NCBI GenBank assembly: GCA_018818405.1 | Contig: JAHIRY010000011.1 | Coordinates: 1 to 34,656 of the forward strand | From: Patescibacteria group bacterium | GTDB taxonomy: Bacteria; Patescibacteriota; Patescibacteriia; UBA11705; JABHMO01 | Direction of reading: 5' to 3' | Length of the DNA: 34,656 nucleotides | In this document: positions 6,866 through 14,351 of the stretch, in pieces | How the letters are laid out: each line of letters begins with the position of its first letter | Position numbering within the stretch: position 1 is the stretch's first letter | Notes under the pieces: generated by a model | Databases searched by the model: none | What the model was told of the DNA's origin: nothing | What the model saw: only the letters and a program-made list of their open reading frames with translations | Position numbers and translations under genes: made by a program

Positions 6866-8833
6866 ATGATGATAGATTACAAAAATCAATTGAACGGAGA
6901 TCAGTATGAAGTCGCGGTCCACGGCGACGGACCGTGTTTGGTTTTGGCCGGCGCAGGCAGCGGCAAGACGCGGACGCTGGTTTTTCGCGTTGCTTATTTG
7001 ATTGAAAACGGAATTGCTCCGGAAAATATTTTGCTTGTCACTTTTACGAACAAAGCTTCTCGGGAAATGTTGGAACGCGTGGAAAAATTATTGGGATTCA
7101 AACCCGAATATTTGTGGGGAGGAACATTTCATCATATCGGCAATCTTATTCTGAGAAAATACGCCAATAAAATCGGTTATGAAAGAAATTTCAATATTTT
7201 GGACGAAGATGACAGCGTTTCACTGGTGAAATCAGCCATGGAATCTCTCGGACTGAATGTGAAAGGACAAAATTTTCCAAAAGCGCGAATCGTCAAATCG
7301 ATTATCGGTTTTTCCCGCAATACCAATCAGCCTGTACGCGATGTTGCTGAAGAAATTTACGGTTATCCTGATTTTATCGCCGAGAAAATGGACGAAATCA
7401 GCGGAGCTTATGAAGAAAAAAAGAAAAAGTCCAATGCAATGGATTTTGATGATCTGCTCGTCAATTGGCTGAAACTCTTGCTGGATTTTCCGGAAATAAA
7501 AGAAAAATATTCCAATCAATTCAAATACATTTTGGTGGATGAATATCAGGATACGAATTTCATTCAGGCGGAAATTATCCGAAATCTTTCATCTGTTCAC
7601 AACAATGTCTTGGTCGTGGGCGATGATTCGCAGAGTATTTATTCGTTTCGCGCCGCTGATGTGAAAAATATTTTGAATTTTCCAAAATTATTCAACAATA
7701 CGAAAATTTTCAAAATTGAAAAAAATTATCGCAGTACGCCGCAGATTTTGGATCTGGCGAACAGCAGTATCAGAAACAATGTCAATCAATTTGAAAAAAG
7801 CCTGATGGCTGATCGGGATGACGGATATTTGCCGGCCTTGATTCCGGCGCGCGATGAGCATGAACAAGCGTCTCTCGTCACCAGAAAAATCATGGGATTT
7901 TATCGGGCGGGAAAAAATTACGAAGACATGGCGGTTCTCTATCGCTCGTCATATCATTCCGCGGAAATCCAGCTCCAGCTCAGCAAGATGAATATTCCTT
8001 ATGTTGTGCGCGGGGGAATGCGATATTTCGAGCAGTCTCATATCAAAGATGTCATTTCATATTTGAAAGTTTTATCGAATTTTTCCGATGAAATTGCTTG
8101 GAAAAGAATTATGCTGATGTTCGAAGGAATCGGCGAGAAAAAGGCGGAAAAAATTTGGCAAGAAATTCAGCTGGCGAGCGATTTGCCGCAATTGATTGAG
8201 CGGAAAATAAAACTGACGGGCAAAGCGTCCGACAGTTGGGAAAAAATAATGAGAATTTTCAGCCGGCTGAACAAAATCGACAAAAACCAGCGGGGATTTA
8301 TCGCCGAATCAATTGACGCTGTTCTGGAATCGGGCTATGAAGCTTATCTTAAAAATGTTTATGAAAATTATCGAGATCGAATGGATGATTTGCAGCAGTT
8401 GATCAATTTTGTCGCGATTTACAATGATCTGGACAAATTGCTGACTGATGTAATGCTCAGTGAAAATTTTGCCGGAGAAAATGAAAACAATCGGCGCGCG
8501 CTCGTGCTTTCCACCATTCATCAGGCAAAAGGATTGGAATGGCCGATCGTTTTCGTTGTCGGATTGAGAGACGGACAATTTCCGCATCACAAATCAATGG
8601 AAAAAGCGCATGAGCTGGAGGAAGAGCGCCGTTTGTTTTATGTCGCGGTCACGCGCGCGAAAGATGAATTGAATCTGCTTTATCCCATTCGTTCGTTCAG
8701 CTACAAATACGGAGAACAATATTCAAAGCCGTCCACTTTCATCCGAGAAATTGACGCGGGAAAATATATGGTGGAAAAAGGCAGGAATTTTCGCGAGGAA
8801 GATGATGAAAATTTCGTGATTGAATATGATTAG
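6866..8833 (+). CDS. uvrD: UvrD/PcrA-type SF1 DNA helicase
   Basis: A 3'-5' superfamily-1A helicase that unwinds DNA in repair and removes proteins from DNA. All main motifs are present: Q-motif (LNGDQYEV, 9-16), Walker A AGAGSGKT (28-35), motif II VDEYQDTN, motif III VVGDDSQSIYSFRAAD, motif IV KIEKNYRST, motif V STIHQAKGLEWPIVFVVGL and motif VI EERRLFYVAVTRAKDE. At 655 residues it is a little shorter than E. coli UvrD (720), and the C-terminal extension after motif VI is short. Either ATG (6866 or 6869) could be the start; there is no Shine-Dalgarno sequence. Members of the group carry several such paralogues, so the symbol is used in the family sense. It ends at the terminator 8835-8865. 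Confidence 0.93.
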   Translation: MMIDYKNQLNGDQYEVAVHGDGPCLVLAGAGSGKTRTLVFRVAYLIENGIAPENILLVTFTNKASREMLERVEKLLGFKPEYLWGGTFHHIGNLILRKYANKIGYERNFNILDEDDSVSLVKSAMESLGLNVKGQNFPKARIVKSIIGFSRNTNQPVRDVAEEIYGYPDFIAEKMDEISGAYEEKKKKSNAMDFDDLLVNWLKLLLDFPEIKEKYSNQFKYILVDEYQDTNFIQAEIIRNLSSVHNNVLVVGDDSQSIYSFRAADVKNILNFPKLFNNTKIFKIEKNYRSTPQILDLANSSIRNNVNQFEKSLMADRDDGYLPALIPARDEHEQASLVTRKIMGFYRAGKNYEDMAVLYRSSYHSAEIQLQLSKMNIPYVVRGGMRYFEQSHIKDVISYLKVLSNFSDEIAWKRIMLMFEGIGEKKAEKIWQEIQLASDLPQLIERKIKLTGKASDSWEKIMRIFSRLNKIDKNQRGFIAESIDAVLESGYEAYLKNVYENYRDRMDDLQQLINFVAIYNDLDKLLTDVMLSENFAGENENNRRALVLSTIHQAKGLEWPIVFVVGLRDGQFPHHKSMEKAHELEEERRLFYVAVTRAKDELNLLYPIRSFSYKYGEQYSKPSTFIREIDAGKYMVEKGRNFREEDDENFVIEYD

Positions 8834-8834
8834 C

Positions 8835-8865
8835 AAAACCGGCTTCCAATGGATGGCCGGTTTTT
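8835..8865 (+). terminator. Terminator after the UvrD-like gene
   Basis: Perfect stem AAAACCGGC / GCCGGTTTT with a 12-nt loop, running into TTTTT. Confidence 0.8.
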
Positions 8866-8938
8866 CGATTGCTCTGGCGGAAGAACAACAAATTTGTTAA
8901 TATTAATGATGTAATTACTTCAACCGTTGCAATGTATT

Positions 8939-9550
8939 ATGAAAAATTTTATCGCCATAGCGGGAAACATCGGAGTCGGCAAATCGACTTTAACGAAAAA
9001 AATGGCTCAGCATTTCGGCTGGAAATCTTTTATGGAACCCTTCGCCGACAATCCTTATCTGGAAGATTTTTACAAGGACATGAACCAGTGGGCGTTTCAT
9101 TCGCAAATGTATTTTCTCGGCAAACGGCTGAAGCATCATTACAAATTGGTGAATGAAAAAGATTCGGTTATTCAGGATCGAAGTTTGTATGAGAATGCGG
9201 AAGTTTTCGCCAAGAATTTGTATCAAAGCGGTTTTATTTCAAAACGCGACTGGGATGTTTACATGGAAATATACAAAACCTGCGTAAAGATAATGCCGGC
9301 GCCTGATTTGATTATTTATCTGAAAGCGTCAGTTGAAAAAATCCTTCAGCGCATTCAGATGCGGGGCAGGGATTTTGAAAAGGAAATGGAGCCGAAATAT
9401 ATTTCCGATTTGAATGATTTGTACGATGACTGGGCGGGCAATTTTCGCGAGACGCAGGTGATCACAATCAGTTATGATGATTTGGATTTGAAAAATAACA
9501 ACATTGATTTTGAATCTTTTCTGGATGAAGTGAAACATTATTTGAATTAG
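8939..9550 (+). CDS. Deoxynucleoside kinase (dGK/dCK/dAK family)
   Basis: Phosphorylates deoxynucleosides at the 5' position, the first step of deoxynucleotide salvage. The 203-residue protein shows the P-loop GNIGVGKS (9-16), the substrate region MEPFADNPYLEDFYKD, the DRS motif (VIQDRSLYENAEVF) and an Arg-rich lid (RIQMRGRDFEKE). The start was set at 8939 because family members begin with a short strand right before the P-loop; an earlier ATG at 8927 adds only MQCI. No Shine-Dalgarno sequence. The base specificity cannot be read from the sequence. Together with apt it points to dependence on scavenged nucleosides and bases. Confidence 0.9.
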   Translation: MKNFIAIAGNIGVGKSTLTKKMAQHFGWKSFMEPFADNPYLEDFYKDMNQWAFHSQMYFLGKRLKHHYKLVNEKDSVIQDRSLYENAEVFAKNLYQSGFISKRDWDVYMEIYKTCVKIMPAPDLIIYLKASVEKILQRIQMRGRDFEKEMEPKYISDLNDLYDDWAGNFRETQVITISYDDLDLKNNNIDFESFLDEVKHYLN

Positions 9551-9597
9551 TTTCGAGGTTATGAATTATGATTAATGAATTTTTATTATTACCGATG

Positions 9598-9637
9598 AAT
9601 CACCGCCCGCATAATGCGAGGGCGGTGATTTAATTTT
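9598..9637 (+). terminator. Probable terminator after the deoxynucleoside kinase
   Basis: Strong 11-bp stem AATCACCGCCC / GGGCGGTGATT with an inner GCAT-A-ATGC palindrome, followed by TTAATTTT. The T-run is interrupted, so it may instead be another copy of the palindromic repeat family. Confidence 0.55.
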
Positions 9638-9639
9638 CG

Positions 9640-9870
9640 AATTTGTCCCGCACACGGCAGTGATTTAGTATTTCTTTTTAATAAAATGCAGGCGCAATAT
9701 TTTGCGCCTCTACGAAATTTTCGGACGCTATCCCTTGTTTCTTTCGCAATTAGGATTTGTTATTTGGAATTTCGAATTTAGAAATTAGGATTTCAACAGT
9801 GTTCCTTGCTCCTTGCTGATTGTTACATGCTACATGCTACATGTTCCATGTTATGCGCTCCCTGCTATCT
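9640..9870 (+). repeat. Dispersed intergenic repeat cluster (copy 2)
   Basis: No gene is seen here. The stretch holds, in order: a TTGTCCCGCACAC module (9643-9655), a palindrome AGGCGCAA-TATT-TTGCGCCT followed by CTACGAAA (9690-9709), TTGTTATTTGGAATTTCGA (about 9758-9776), the GTGTTCCTTGCTCCTTGCTG module (9799-9818) and TACATGC/ACATGTT tandem heptamers (9823-9855). Most parts recur at 5611-5751 (inverted) and 21540-21780. Confidence 0.75.
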
Positions 9871-9877
9871 AAAAAAG

Positions 9878-9886
9878 TTATCCACA
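9878..9886 (+). promoter_or_regulatory. Consensus DnaA box
   Basis: TTATCCACA, a perfect match to the DnaA box consensus, nine bases before the -35 of the long RNA promoter. A single 9-mer can occur by chance; its position is the reason for listing it. Confidence 0.4.
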
Positions 9887-9894
9887 GCCAGCGC

Positions 9895-9923
9895 TTGACG
9901 GTTTTAAATAGGATGTATATAAT
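9895..9923 (+). promoter_or_regulatory. Strong promoter of the long structured RNA
   Basis: -35 TTGACG (9895-9900), 17-bp spacer, perfect -10 TATAAT (9918-9923). This is one of the best promoter matches in the window. Transcription would start near 9930. Confidence 0.85.
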
Positions 9924-9929
9924 ACGTTT

Positions 9930-10583
9930 ACCTTCGCAGGAAGATCATTACAAGTTGAGCGGAAAAAAAACGAGCAGTCCTAAAATAACTGCCATCGAAT
10001 TTTTCGCACTCAGTTGCTGTTCACTTTAACTCGCATCTCGGAGCAATCCTTGATAACGGTTAGGTGATTTCCTTCGCGAGAAAACGGTATTTGTCGGGCT
10101 TGACCCGACTCTGACCGGATTCTTTCGAGGAATTCCCGTTCGGCCTGATCATGAGATTTTCTGGCAGATTAGCCGCAAGGCTTCTTTGCTAGCAACCTAG
10201 CGGAATATAACCATTTGCCTCGGCATTGGTTCATCCGCGAAGTTCGCAATCTCGAGGGATTAAATTCCCAGATCAATTGATGAGACATCGCAAAAGCAGA
10301 GATTGTCTTGGTAGGTTTAACCCCTTGTGGGCGACAATCTATCTTTAGAACGGCTTGCCGTTCAAGACTGCCTTTCCCTAGAGGAATGTTTAAAAGCGCC
10401 CAGGAGAAATCCAAAGCACTTCGAACAATTCTCAACCGGATCGGTTATATCTCACGCTAACGCGTCTCTCATCATCCAGCCAACTGGACAACAATTGAAA
10501 TCAACAAGGCATGGTCTCGCGGTTGCTAACACAACTGCAGTCTGCCGGGTAGGGGGTATTCGCTTTGCGAGTGCCCCTTTTTT
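9930..10583 (+). ncRNA. Long structured non-coding RNA of unknown class (about 650 nt)
   Basis: Bounded by the promoter at 9895-9923 and a terminator at 10553-10590, with no credible reading frame between. Perfect local hairpins: GTCGGG/CCCGAC (10093-10109), GCTAG/CTAGC (10188-10201), AGATTGTC/GACAATCT (10300-10307 with 10333-10340), GAACGGC/GCCGTTC (10348-10363) and TCCAG/CTGGA (10475-10488). A long-range 8-bp helix with one G-U pair could join 10161-10168 to 10541-10548. It lacks tmRNA hallmarks (T-arm, CCA end, tag frame), the RNase P core (GAAAGUC, ACAGAAA), an SRP tetraloop region, a group II domain V and a group I P-Q-R-S core, as far as I can read. It sits between a deoxynucleoside kinase and the membrane protein/Clp-like operon. 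It may be a member of, or resemble, the large ornate bacterial RNAs, but I cannot assign it. Confidence 0.7.
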
Positions 10584-10590
10584 CTTTTCT
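10553..10590 (+). terminator. Terminator of the long structured RNA
   Basis: 11-bp stem GGGGTATTCGC / GCGAGTGCCCC (two G-T pairs), loop TTT, followed by TTTTTTCTTTTC. Confidence 0.85.
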
Positions 10591-10599
10591 TTATTTTGT

Positions 10600-10628
10600 T
10601 TGGCGGCGCGTTGAATTTGTGTTATAAT
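10600..10628 (+). promoter_or_regulatory. Promoter of the 10656-Clp operon
   Basis: -35 TTGGCG (10600-10605), 17-bp spacer, -10 TATAAT (10623-10628). It begins about 10 nt after the RNA terminator. The leader is about 21 nt, without a Shine-Dalgarno sequence. Confidence 0.65.
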
Positions 10629-10655
10629 AAATTTGATTTTTATTTTTGAAAAATT

Positions 10656-11045
10656 ATGTACAGAGAAAATATTGCCGCGAAATCAGTGCGATTTATTTTC
10701 GTGGAAATAATAGGAGATTTTTTTTATTTTCCTTTTTGGTGGTACACCGGAGGCGTGAAAAAATCATTGGCGCGAATGAGTGATACGGTGTCTCAGGGCA
10801 ATCAAGAATTCGGTGTTACTATTTGGATCAAAAGTTTATTCAAACCGATGTACGGCCAGTATGATTGGCAAGGCAGAATTATCAGTTTTTTCATGCGTTT
10901 GTTTCAGATTGTCGTTCGTTCAATGCTTTTGCTTTTTTGGACGGTTTTTTCGGTTTTAGTGTTTTTTATTTGGATTTTTCTCCCGCTGTTTATTATTTTG
11001 CAAATATTATTCAACTTCGGACTTTTTGAAATCAATATTTTATAA
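10656..11045 (+). CDS. Small membrane protein upstream of the Clp-like ATPase
   Basis: 129 residues. The N-terminal 90 residues form an amphipathic, aromatic-rich region (FVEIIGDFFYFPFWWYTGGVKK, residues about 15-36, then a helix SLARMSDTVSQGNQEFG), followed by a hydrophobic stretch of about 35 residues (RSMLLLFWTVFSVLVFFIW, then LPLFIILQILFNF) that can make one long or two short membrane helices. I know no named family, but the fixed order before a membrane-anchored Clp ATPase, with a 6-nt gap, suggests that the two work together at the membrane. Expressed from the promoter at 10600-10628. Confidence 0.75.
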   Translation: MYRENIAAKSVRFIFVEIIGDFFYFPFWWYTGGVKKSLARMSDTVSQGNQEFGVTIWIKSLFKPMYGQYDWQGRIISFFMRLFQIVVRSMLLLFWTVFSVLVFFIWIFLPLFIILQILFNFGLFEINIL

Positions 11046-11051
11046 GCATAT

Positions 11052-13811
11052 ATGGCTGACGCAACAAAATTAAATTTCATTGTTTGTTCCGAATGCAAAG
11101 GAATGGGTTCGATCGACGGAAAAGCCTGCGCGAATTGTCAGGGAATCGGCACTGCTTTGTATTTCAATGATCATATTCTGTATTGGGGGCAATATTATGA
11201 CGCGGCCAGCATCAATTATGAAAAAGCGACAAGAAAAATTAAAATCATTTTCAATATCGCATTGGCATTGCTGGGTTTGTCGGGAATCATTCTCATGGCC
11301 TACCTTGGATATCTGGATAATTTCAAAAGTTTTTTCTCTATAAAATATTGGCTGACCCCCAGCCCGGAAAAATTGTATTTTTGGTTTACTTTGATTGTTG
11401 ATTTGTATTTGTATTATCGGCTGGAACAGGAATCATCTTCTCAATATTCCGTAATGAAAAAGATTTTTCAAAAGACGCAAGCCAGCATTGATCTTGGTTT
11501 GGACTGGCCGTCAATCTGGAAATTGAAAAAAGAAAATTTCATTGATGTTTCATTCGCATTTTCCGAACAAGCGAAAAAAGCGACTCAATCAGCCTGGGAA
11601 TTGGCGCGCCATTTCGAGCATCCGGATGTTTTGCGCATTCATTTGTTCGGCATTGCCTCGCAATTCGACAAATCAGCGATAATCCTGGGACGGCTGGGGA
11701 TAAATTTCGAACAGTTCAAACAAAAAATAAGCCGTTATCTTTCAAAAAACATTATTACCCGAAGCCAAAATCCGCTGCTGTCCGTGGAAATCCAGAAAAC
11801 TTTTCTTTTGGCTTATGTCAAATCGTATGAGGCGAACGGAAAAAAAGTGGATCTGCCGGAAATTATGCTTGCCATCGCGTCTCCGGAAGTTATTGGCGTG
11901 AAAAAGAAAGATGATATTGAAGAGATATTGATTGATTTTGATTTGAATTATCAGAAAATAATAAATGTTGTCGCCTGGATTCGGATTCAGGCGCAATTGA
12001 GAGAAAAATTGGAACGGTTTCGATTGCTCGCCCGCTACAAACCGAAATCAGGACTTGATCGCGCGATGACAGCGGTTTCGACTCCTTTGCTCGATCAATT
12101 CAGCGATGATTTGACTTTGAAAGCGAAATACGGACATTTGTTTCCCTGCATTGACCGGGAACAAGAATTCGAACAGCTTTTTCGAATTATGGAAGGCAGC
12201 CGGCAAGGTGTTTTGCTGGTCGGACAGCAGGGCGTCGGACGCACGGCCATTATAGAAGGTTTGGCTGAGCGAATGGTGACAGAGGAAGTGCCGGAATTGC
12301 TGCAAGACAAAAGATTGGTCAGCCTTGATTTGTCGCGAATGCTCGCCGGCGCGGACGCGGCAATGGCTGAAGAAAGATTTTTGCAAATTACCGATGAAAT
12401 AATTCGTTCGCAAAATATCGTTTTGGTTGTGGAAAATTTGCACGCAGTGAGCGGAATTACCAGCGGCTCAGAAGGCAGTCTTGATTTGTCCGAAGTTTTC
12501 GCTCAGATTTTATCGCGTCATTTGTTTCATTGCATTGCCACGACAAATCCTGCGGAATATTCGAAATTCATTGAAGGAAAAAGTTTGGGTGCTGAATTTC
12601 AATTGATCAAAGTGGAAGAGCTTGATTTGAATAATGCCATTTGCGTTCTGGAGGCGAAGAGCGGGCCGATCGAATATCAGAACAAAGTTTATTTTTCTTA
12701 TGATGCGATTGAAAAGGCGGCTGTGCTTTCTTCCCGATATATTCACGACAGATATTTGCCGGAAAAAGCGATTGAAATTTTGGAGCAGACAGCCATAAAA
12801 GTCAGCAATGAAAAAGGAAAAAATACTGTGGTGAACGCGGATGATATTGCCTCGGTTATCGCGTCAATGACAAAAATTCCCGTTGCCAAAGTGACGGAAA
12901 AGGAAAGCCGCAAATTGCTTGACTTGGAAGAAAAAATTCATGAACGAATGATCGGTCAGGATGAAGCGGTGAATATTGTGGCAGCCAGTTTGCGCCGCGC
13001 TCGCGCCGAATTGCGCGAAGGCAAGCGTCCGATTTCCAGTTTGCTTTTTCTCGGACCGACCGGCGTGGGAAAAACCGAACTTGCGAAAACAGTGGCTGAA
13101 GTTTATTTTTCCGGAGAAAACAGCATGTTCAGATTTGACATGTCCGAATATCAGGATGTTGCGTCCATTGATCGCCTGATCGGTAGAGGTTCTCAGCCGG
13201 GATTATTGACCGAGCAAGTCAGGAAAAATCCGTTTTCCCTGATTCTCTTCGATGAAGTGGAAAAAGCCGAGCCGAACATTTTGAATTTATTTTTGCAAAT
13301 GATGGATGACGGCAGATTGACCGATTCTCAGGGCAGGACGATTGATTTTACGAATACCATCATTATAATGACATCAAATGCCGGCGCGCAATTCATCCAA
13401 GATGAAATAAACAAAGGAACTGTTGTCGACAAAATAAAAAATTCATTGCTCAATGAAGAATTGAAAAAATATTTCCGGCCGGAATTTTTGAATCGGTTTG
13501 ACGGAATCGTGGTTTTCAAACCGCTGACAATGACCGAAGTGATTGAAATCGCTCGTTTGATGGTCGGGAAAATCAGCCGGCGATTGCAAGAAAAGGGAAT
13601 TGAATTTCATGTGGCGGACGAAGCGATCGCCGAATTGGCTGAATTGGGATTTGATCCGAAGTTCGGCGCGCGCCCGCTTCGCCGCGTAATTCAGGAAAGA
13701 GTGGATGATGTTCTGGCAAATCATTTATTGCGGGGCGAGCTGGATCGGCGAGATAAAGTGACATTGGAACTTGGCGGAGAATTGAAAATAGAAAAAGCGG
13801 AACAAATTTAA
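11052..13811 (+). CDS. Membrane-anchored Clp/Hsp100-like AAA+ ATPase with degenerate first ring
   Basis: 919 residues. The N-terminus has a DnaJ-like zinc motif, CSECKGMGS and CANCQGIGT (12-34), then two membrane helices (about 64-86 and 107-122), then a helical Clp-N-like region (about 165-330, including HPDVLRIHLFGIASQ). Two AAA+ modules follow. D1 has a Walker A of GQQGVGRT (391-398), Arg replacing the essential Lys, and a Walker B ending VVEN (459-462) instead of DE, so it probably does not hydrolyse ATP. D2 is intact: GPTGVGKT (668-675), LILFDE (730-735), SNAGA sensor and FGARPLRR sensor 2. The loop after SNAGA is short and I see no IGF/VGF tripeptide, so docking to ClpP is doubtful. It is likely a membrane-tethered unfoldase; the substrate is unknown. 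Confidence 0.88.
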   Translation: MADATKLNFIVCSECKGMGSIDGKACANCQGIGTALYFNDHILYWGQYYDAASINYEKATRKIKIIFNIALALLGLSGIILMAYLGYLDNFKSFFSIKYWLTPSPEKLYFWFTLIVDLYLYYRLEQESSSQYSVMKKIFQKTQASIDLGLDWPSIWKLKKENFIDVSFAFSEQAKKATQSAWELARHFEHPDVLRIHLFGIASQFDKSAIILGRLGINFEQFKQKISRYLSKNIITRSQNPLLSVEIQKTFLLAYVKSYEANGKKVDLPEIMLAIASPEVIGVKKKDDIEEILIDFDLNYQKIINVVAWIRIQAQLREKLERFRLLARYKPKSGLDRAMTAVSTPLLDQFSDDLTLKAKYGHLFPCIDREQEFEQLFRIMEGSRQGVLLVGQQGVGRTAIIEGLAERMVTEEVPELLQDKRLVSLDLSRMLAGADAAMAEERFLQITDEIIRSQNIVLVVENLHAVSGITSGSEGSLDLSEVFAQILSRHLFHCIATTNPAEYSKFIEGKSLGAEFQLIKVEELDLNNAICVLEAKSGPIEYQNKVYFSYDAIEKAAVLSSRYIHDRYLPEKAIEILEQTAIKVSNEKGKNTVVNADDIASVIASMTKIPVAKVTEKESRKLLDLEEKIHERMIGQDEAVNIVAASLRRARAELREGKRPISSLLFLGPTGVGKTELAKTVAEVYFSGENSMFRFDMSEYQDVASIDRLIGRGSQPGLLTEQVRKNPFSLILFDEVEKAEPNILNLFLQMMDDGRLTDSQGRTIDFTNTIIIMTSNAGAQFIQDEINKGTVVDKIKNSLLNEELKKYFRPEFLNRFDGIVVFKPLTMTEVIEIARLMVGKISRRLQEKGIEFHVADEAIAELAELGFDPKFGARPLRRVIQERVDDVLANHLLRGELDRRDKVTLELGGELKIEKAEQI

Positions 13812-13823
13812 TGAAAAGAAAAA

Positions 13824-13849
13824 GGCTTCGCTCATGGGCGAAGTCTTTC
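13824..13849. terminator. Bidirectional terminator between the Clp-like and 14227 genes
   Basis: 8-bp stem GGCTTCGC / GCGAAGTC (one G-T pair), with TCTTTCTT on the plus side and, on the minus side, CTTTTTCTTTTC. Confidence 0.75.
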
Positions 13850-14227
13850 TTATTGCGTGGAAATCAATTTGTGCTGAACAATGTTCGACAGTTCAAGCAA
13901 TCCCTGCCAGATTGATAGCAAGTCATCCGATTTCGGCGAATCTTTCAAAAATTCATCAATCAAAGAATTCAATTTTTTTTCAAATTCCGTGCATGTGATT
14001 TTTGTTCCGAAAGAGAAACCGTTCGTTTGCCAAGTTCCGAGAAGCGATCCTGTCGGTGTAACCGTTCTTTTCATTTCGTCTTTCGGCCAATATTTGTTTG
14101 CTCTGATTCGGCTCACGCCGCTGATGAGGCATCTCAAAGCAAAGTTCATCTCCGGCGCAGTTCGTTTTTTGTTGAGAAATGAACTGAGCAGACTTTCCAG
14201 CTCTTTTTTCATTTTCAATGCTGTCAT
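13850..14227 (-). CDS. Unrecognised small cytoplasmic protein
   Basis: 125 residues from the ATG at 14227, preceded on the minus strand by GGAGGGGG; the frame is open to 14266 but that part covers the ribosome site and -10 box. No family recognised. Sequence features: a Lys/Leu-rich N-terminal helix (MKKELESLLSSFLNKKR), an 'EMNFALRCLISGVSRIRANKYW' type helix in the middle (about 27-48, split here by the family-unknown part), a short beta segment (GSLLGTWQTNGFSFGTK) and a C-terminal helix (FEKKLNSLIDEFLKDS). It has its own promoter, 14255-14283. Transcribed toward the Clp-like gene, with a shared terminator. Confidence 0.6.
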   Translation of the reverse strand: MTALKMKKELESLLSSFLNKKRTAPEMNFALRCLISGVSRIRANKYWPKDEMKRTVTPTGSLLGTWQTNGFSFGTKITCTEFEKKLNSLIDEFLKDSPKSDDLLSIWQGLLELSNIVQHKLISTQ

Positions 14228-14254
14228 GATTTTCCCCCTCCTTAGACTGAAGCA

Positions 14255-14283
14255 ATTATATTGCAAACTCGCTTTTTCGTCAA
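14255..14283 (-). promoter_or_regulatory. Promoter of the 14227 gene
   Basis: Minus strand: -35 TTGACG (14278-14283), 17-bp spacer, -10 TATAAT (14255-14260). It shares TTGACGAAAAAGCGA with the promoter at 6749-6777. Confidence 0.75.
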
Positions 14284-14291
14284 TCCGACGC

Positions 14292-14320
14292 TTGTTTTTC
14301 CGCGAAAATTAAGCTAATAT
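14292..14320 (+). promoter_or_regulatory. Promoter of the WecA/MraY-like gene
   Basis: -35 TTGTTT (14292-14297), 17-bp spacer, -10 TAATAT (14315-14320). The leader is about 25 nt, without a Shine-Dalgarno sequence. Confidence 0.55.
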
Positions 14321-14351
14321 ATAGAAAACTTCAAAAATTTCAATTTAATTT

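Noticed and set aside
10169-10435. An 88-codon open frame on the minus strand inside the long RNA
   Set aside because: No promoter or ribosome site; the strand opposes the promoter-terminator pair, and the stems explain the sequence better.
9930-10583. The long RNA as tmRNA or RNase P RNA
   Set aside because: No T-arm with CCA end, no tag frame, no GAAAGUC/ACAGAAA core, and it is longer than typical members of either class.
10327-10614. A 95-codon open frame on the plus strand inside the long RNA
   Set aside because: It runs through the terminator hairpin and its T-run, has no ribosome site, and its translation has no protein-like pattern.
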